Source: Rhipicephalus microplus
Lineage: Eukaryota > Arthropoda > Arachnida > Ixodida > Ixodidae
Direction: 5' to 3'
Assembly: GCF_043290135.1 (NCBI RefSeq)
Contig: NC_134710.1
Coordinates: forward strand, 7,329,821 to 7,393,820
DNA length: 64,000 nucleotides
Below the pieces are notes generated by a model. The model had not been told where the DNA came from and did not search any database. It worked only from the letters and a program-made list of their open reading frames with translations. Of this stretch, positions 59,625-64,000 are shown piece by piece (within the stretch, counting starts at the first letter, position 1; each line of letters begins with the position of its first letter). The translations under genes were made by a program, and so were the position numbers.

Positions 59625-61985
59625 AAAATAGGCAGATCCCACGTACAATGCGAATGAATGATATGCGAAGCACGAATGAGGAAGGTTTACGTATCTTACT
59701 TCAAAATCAGCACAACACTACGAGGCGGACGTAAATTATGCCGTATATGGCTTCCGTGTGATGATTATGTTGTTTGGACGTGTCATTTACCTTCGTAGTT
59801 TATACACGTCATGTGATACCAAGTTTGGGATATGTCGAGCTCGAGAAACGGTTGCGAGCGCGTTATGAGTGTAGTCATAATTTACATGACACGCATATCA
59901 TGTATATCAAGTTTGGATGTGTCATTTACCTTCATCGTCCATTCAAGTCACGTAATATGAAATCTGTTATATGTGAAGCTAGCGAAACAGTCGTGAGCGC
60001 ATCATGAGGGTGACATGTAGTCATGTCCTTACAGGACACGCATGCCATGATTATGCCATGCCATGATTCTTTCCCATGGCAATACGCAAGTGGAATAAAC
60101 TCGACCCTGTGATAACAAGCACTGACTCGTCATCTAAGTTCGTCGAAATGCTAGATTATTCAGTGTAGAAATAACACTTATTGTTGCGCTAACCGAACAG
60201 CACACGTGTAGCATTTCCAACTTACAAATCTGTTAATTTCTTGTGTATTTCGTTGCTGCAGCCTTGTATTGGAAGAATTCTTACCTTTTCGATGGACTTC
60301 TTTCTTTGGTTTATTTCTTCTTCTTGTTACTACAGCTTGTAATATAGGCGTGTTTATGCGTAAAGTTGTGCAATTATTCTGTCTTTGTGTGCATATGTTA
60401 TTTTTTGTTCTTCCTCATGAATCAAGCCTGCAGATTCACATGTTTCTTGTACACACATTTGTATGCCCTCCTGCTATGCTCTCGGATGAGAGTGGCAGTA
60501 TTGTAAATAAATAAAATAAATAAATTATTGTGTTTCCACCAGTCATATACCTTAGTCATTCATTCACGTCTCATAACACCGAATTTGGTACATGTGAAGT
60601 TAGCGAAACTACCGTGAGTGCACTATGAGCATGGAATGTAGTCATGTTTTTACATGACACGCATGTCATGGTCATCACATTTGCAGTGGTCCTATACCTT
60701 AGTCATCCATTCACGTTACGTAACACCAAATTTGGTACATGTGAAGTTAGCGAAACTACCGTGAGCGCACTATGAGTGTGGAATGTAGTCATGTTTTTAC
60801 ATGACACGCATGTCATGGTTATCACATTTGCAGTGGTCATATACCTTAGTCATCCATTCACGTTACGTAACACCAAATTTGGGATATGCAAAGCTATAGC
60901 GAAACGACCACGAGCGCACTATGAGCGTAGCATGTAGGGATGTTTTACATGACATGCATGTCATGGTTATCATGTTAGAACGTGTCAATTACTTTCGTCG
61001 TCTGTTCGCATCGCGTAATACCAAACTTTGTATAAGTGAAGCTAGTGAAACGGACGTAAGCGCATCAGGAGCGTGGAATGTAGTCTAGTTTTTACATGAC
61101 ACGCGTGTCGTGATTATCATGTTAACACCAGTCATATACCTTACTCATCCATACACGTCACATAACACCAAATTTGGTAAATGTGAAGCAAGCGAAACGA
61201 CCGTGAGCGCACTAGGAGCGTCGCGTGTACTCAAGTTTTACATGACATGCATTCCATGATTATCATGTTTGGATGCGTCACTTACCTCCGTCGTTCATTC
61301 ACACCACGTAACGTGAAATTTGGTATATGTGAAGCTAGGGAAACGGCCGTGAGCGCATCATGAGCGAGGCATGTAGTCATGTTTTTACATGACACACGTG
61401 TCATGATTATCATGTTTGCACCAGACATGTACTATATACATTCATTCACGTTACGTAACACCAAATTTCATATATGTGAAGCTAGAAAAACGACCGCGAG
61501 CGCACTATGCGCGTAGCGTGTAGTCATGTTTTAAATGACACGCATGCTATGGTTGTCTTGTTCGGACGTGTCATGTACCTTCATAATCTATTCACGTCAC
61601 GTAAGACCAAATGTGGTATACGTGAAACTAGCAAAACAATGGCGAGCGCACCATGAGCGTGGTGCGTAGTCATATATTTACATGACATGCATGTCATGAT
61701 TTCTACGTTAGGGTCTGTCACTTATATTTACCATGCAGTCATGTCATACTATACCAGTTTTGCAATATGCCATGTGAAGGAAACTACTGCAAGGGCAGCA
61801 AGACTTTGAAATGTTAATCATAATATTTATGACATAGATGTCACGTTTTTATATTGTGACTAGTAATGTATGCTCGTCGTGAAGTCATGTTATGCTATAC
61901 CAATTTTGGTATTGACACCTGGTATCGAAACGACCAGGAGAGCTAAAAGTCGTAGGGGGCAAGATAGATAGATACATGCACTCAA
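59625..61985 (-). repeat. tandem array B, unit about 147 bp, inverse of array A
   Basis: The anchor TTTTACATGACACGCATGTCATG recurs at about 59883, 60029, 60652, 60799, 60946, 61093, 61239, 61386, 61533 and 61680, almost exactly 147 bp apart over the last eight units. Each unit again holds ACCAAATTTGGT, a CATGACA...TGTCATG palindrome and TTCACGTCACGTAA. Both flanks are the reverse of the array A flanks (GGCAGATCCCACGTAC...ATATGCGAAGCACGAATGA at 59632-59680). A LINE 3' end splits it at 60070-60533. The short frames inside it are not genes. Confidence 0.88.
60070..60533 (+). mobile_element. LINE 3' end inserted in array B
   Basis: It breaks the 147-bp periodicity. It ends with CCCTCCTGCTATGCTCTCGG, GATGAGAGTGGCAGTATTG and TAAATAAATAAAATAAATAA, a 3' UTR and tail style of tick CR1-type LINEs as I remember them. 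Coding is too short to classify further. Confidence 0.55.
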
Positions 61986-61989
61986 TTTT

Positions 61990-63835
61990 GCTGAAGTTTG
62001 TTAACAAATGCTTCGCATTTAAAAGTGCTTATGTATCAGTCCAAGTTGCACCCGTAACAATGGCCTCCCATACACTAATACGTCAGAGCGTGCAATGACC
62101 CATTGGTGCCTATGAAACCCCGTTAATTTACTACCCGTGCCGTAGCATGTTGTGGCGTAATGGTTTGCTTGATGATTCAGTATTCGCGAGCTCGAATTTT
62201 TGTGTGTATCATGTGAATTTTTCTGTGAATTATTTCTGAATGTAACATGTTGTGAGAGTTTGCATGGTCAAACAATATGTGTGTTCTATAAGTTTCTGCA
62301 GCCTCAGATATTAAAAGGTGTCGTACGATTAATTTTTTCTTACACCGATCTATACACCGGTTATCTAGGACGCACTGTAGGTGAGACAAACTGTAGGTCG
62401 GACATCTATTAAGTCGACCCTATAAGATGCCGGGATCCGAGATGAAATATATCTGACCCGTTTGAGTAACGTCCATGAGATGAGGTGCTGAGACAACGAC
62501 GACAAAGCGGGATGGGTACAGGCCTACAGTTTGTGCCGGCTAGACAAACTGTCAATATGTATGCGTTACCTTTCCGGTCTCGTTTAGACTGCTGGTACTT
62601 GATAAAGAGTGTGCAGTGTAGATGTGAACAAATTTCTACTGAGATTACAGGTATAAGTTAGACGTTCTATATTCAGGGTGCTCTATTAAGCTAACTCTTG
62701 TCAAAATTCGAAAAGATGATGACGCGACCAAATGCATGCTGCTGATTATTGCATGCCTTGACGCTGATTGTTGTGCCCTGCTTATTTATTCGATTTGGTA
62801 AGATTAATTTGAAGCAACGAAGCTGGACTATTATTTCCAGCCATGAAAGTATTCATCGGATTGCAAAACGTGTGATTAGATAATTGCTTAGTTTTGTGTG
62901 TACCAAAAAGGCCATGACATGAAATTTTCCAGCATAATCTTTTATGAGGGTTAATTCTTGTGCATTAACAAGTAAGCTGGCAAAATTTGAGCATGTTTGT
63001 TCCGTCACCTAATTTATATTAGAATATTTTTACACGCAGTGGGCGGACTGAGAGTGAGGCATCACTGGCGAGCTCGCAGCGACGAGCTAGCCGTGCGAGG
63101 GTCTATTTTGTGTGGTCAACGGCGCATAAAGTGAATATGATTCAGCTTTCTTCAGCTTGGCACTCAAATAGGACGCTTTGACACGGCTGAAACTTCGGTA
63201 GATGACTCCGCTTCTTCCACCTGCGACGTCACGCGGGCCATGGAGAATTCGCGGCGGTGGGCGGGGTTGAAGGCCGGTGGGCTGGTTTTGCATTAAAGTA
63301 TTCTTTTACGACCCATTTTTCCCATCGGCATAGGCATCCCTGTAATTCTTGTTTACTTGTGAATCAGCACATGAATACAAGACACAAGAGGAAAAAAAAA
63401 GGCAAACTAAATGCAAGAAAAAACATGCTCTTCATAGCTATAAAGTTTGAGCTACACAGATTTATTTTCTGCAACTCATCATCGAAGCCGGAAAAAATAG
63501 TAGAGAAGGAGTGCGTGGCACTCGACCTCTTGGACAATTTTGATCCCTGGTGCTTGGAATAAAAAAAAATCCACGATAACCATGCAATTGCGGATCTCTT
63601 CTTCCCACTTATCAGGCTACATTATATCAAACTTTAAAATAAACCTGAAAGGTCGACCTGGCATCCTGTGTTCCTTTTGACATAGAATGAGCTGCTGAAA
63701 CGTCATCGTTCACACTGCGGACATCTTTGGATAACATTCACCGAGAACGAACCTTGAAAATGCGTACAGCTTGACTGTGTTTGCTCATAGAGGTTGTCTA
63801 GCAACAGAGATAAAGTGAAGTTCAAACAGAGACTC
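61990..63835. other. non-coding intronic DNA, nothing assigned
   Basis: This stretch lies between array B and NDRG exon a. Short frames only, including a Lys-rich one at 63257-63562, none with family resemblance or splice support. Confidence 0.4.
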
Positions 63836-63839
63836 TTAC

Positions 63840-63903
63840 GGTTGTTTCCTATGTCATGAACAGTCAGGAAGACCGCTTTTTTCTCGAGGTTGTCCATGTC
63901 TCC
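63840..63903 (-). CDS. NDRG-family gene, exon a (HDIG motif)
   Basis: This 64-nt internal exon belongs to an N-myc downstream-regulated (NDRG / insect MESK2, C. elegans ZK1073.1) protein, an alpha/beta-hydrolase-fold family generally regarded as non-enzymatic. On the minus strand a pyrimidine-rich tract ending in TTTTTTGCAG precedes the exon, and the donor C|GTAAGAG follows it. It encodes GDMDNLEKKAVF followed by LTVHDIGNN. This matches the conserved family segment (V/I)QGD...K-(A/P)-x-(I/F)LT-x-HDIG-x-N-H. The final C joins the AC that opens exon b to give the expected His of HDIGNNH. Upstream exons must lie beyond the right end of the window, because the 97 nt to its right contain only intron. 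The downstream intron is about 10.4 kb and holds a 147-bp repeat array, LINE ends and a foldback element. The family call is firm because four further exons follow in phase. The exact orthologue is not assigned. Confidence 0.85.
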
Positions 63904-64000
63904 CTGCAAAAAAATGAAGCACAAATATTGTAGGTAACCGTTTGAGAAAGTTGACGGGACGAAGTTATCATGTTCCTTGCTCGTAACTGCGATTTAGCTC

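Overview
This is a stretch of eukaryotic, almost certainly tick (ixodid, probably metastriate) genomic DNA. The evidence is six copies of a tRNA-headed SINE that closely resembles the tick Ruka family, LINEs of types common in ticks, introns of many kilobases with GT-AG borders, and very few long open frames. There are no bacterial-style operons, no rRNA genes and no CRISPR arrays.

The backbone of the window is one host gene on the minus strand that the long open frames do not reveal. Five small exons (63903-63840, 53418-53301, 46318-46256, 27457-27397, 14129-14043) splice in perfect phase into 131 codons of an N-myc downstream-regulated (NDRG / MESK2-like) alpha/beta-hydrolase-fold protein. 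They run from the HDIG-N-H motif through the HVDVPGQ motif and the serine-less nucleophile elbow GFGEGAGAN to the YFKDK segment. The N-terminal exons lie beyond the right edge, and I could not find the C-terminal exons. The gene therefore covers at least 50 kb, and most of the window is its introns. A second, weaker host-gene candidate is a phase-matched pair of plus-strand exons (5112-5182, 10306-10394) that ends in a stop codon and has a polyadenylation signal near 10986.

Everything else I can name is transposon debris. From left to right: nested LINEs (1-3600); a SINE of a second family (about 4100-4430); an RTE-clade LINE (6403-7655); a pogo-type DNA transposon with a lost catalytic acid and a 128-bp tandem duplication (7720-9480); a CR1/L2-type LINE (15100-17530); an I-clade LINE with an RNase H domain (20345-21985); LTR remnants (23010-23500, 28260-29226, 30650-31717, 48400-48930); a LINE 3' end (24560-25370); a Gypsy pol split by an LTR-type insertion (29814-32500); a DDE_Tnp_4 (Harbinger/ISL2EU-like) transposase relic (32757-33790); a long-inverted-repeat element carrying a THAP domain (43860-46205); a hAT relic (49170-49990); a Penelope-like element with GIY-YIG endonuclease (52340-53207); a foldback element (54535-55045); and LINE 3' ends (57180-57600, 60070-60533).

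Two large arrays of a roughly 145-147 bp unit rich in palindromes (41800-43570 and 59625-61985) lie in opposite orientation with matching flanks. They look like two copies of one mobile element that carries tandem repeats. Two NDRG exons lie only about 50 and 95 bp from transposon ends, so the introns appear to have been filled right up to the splice sites.
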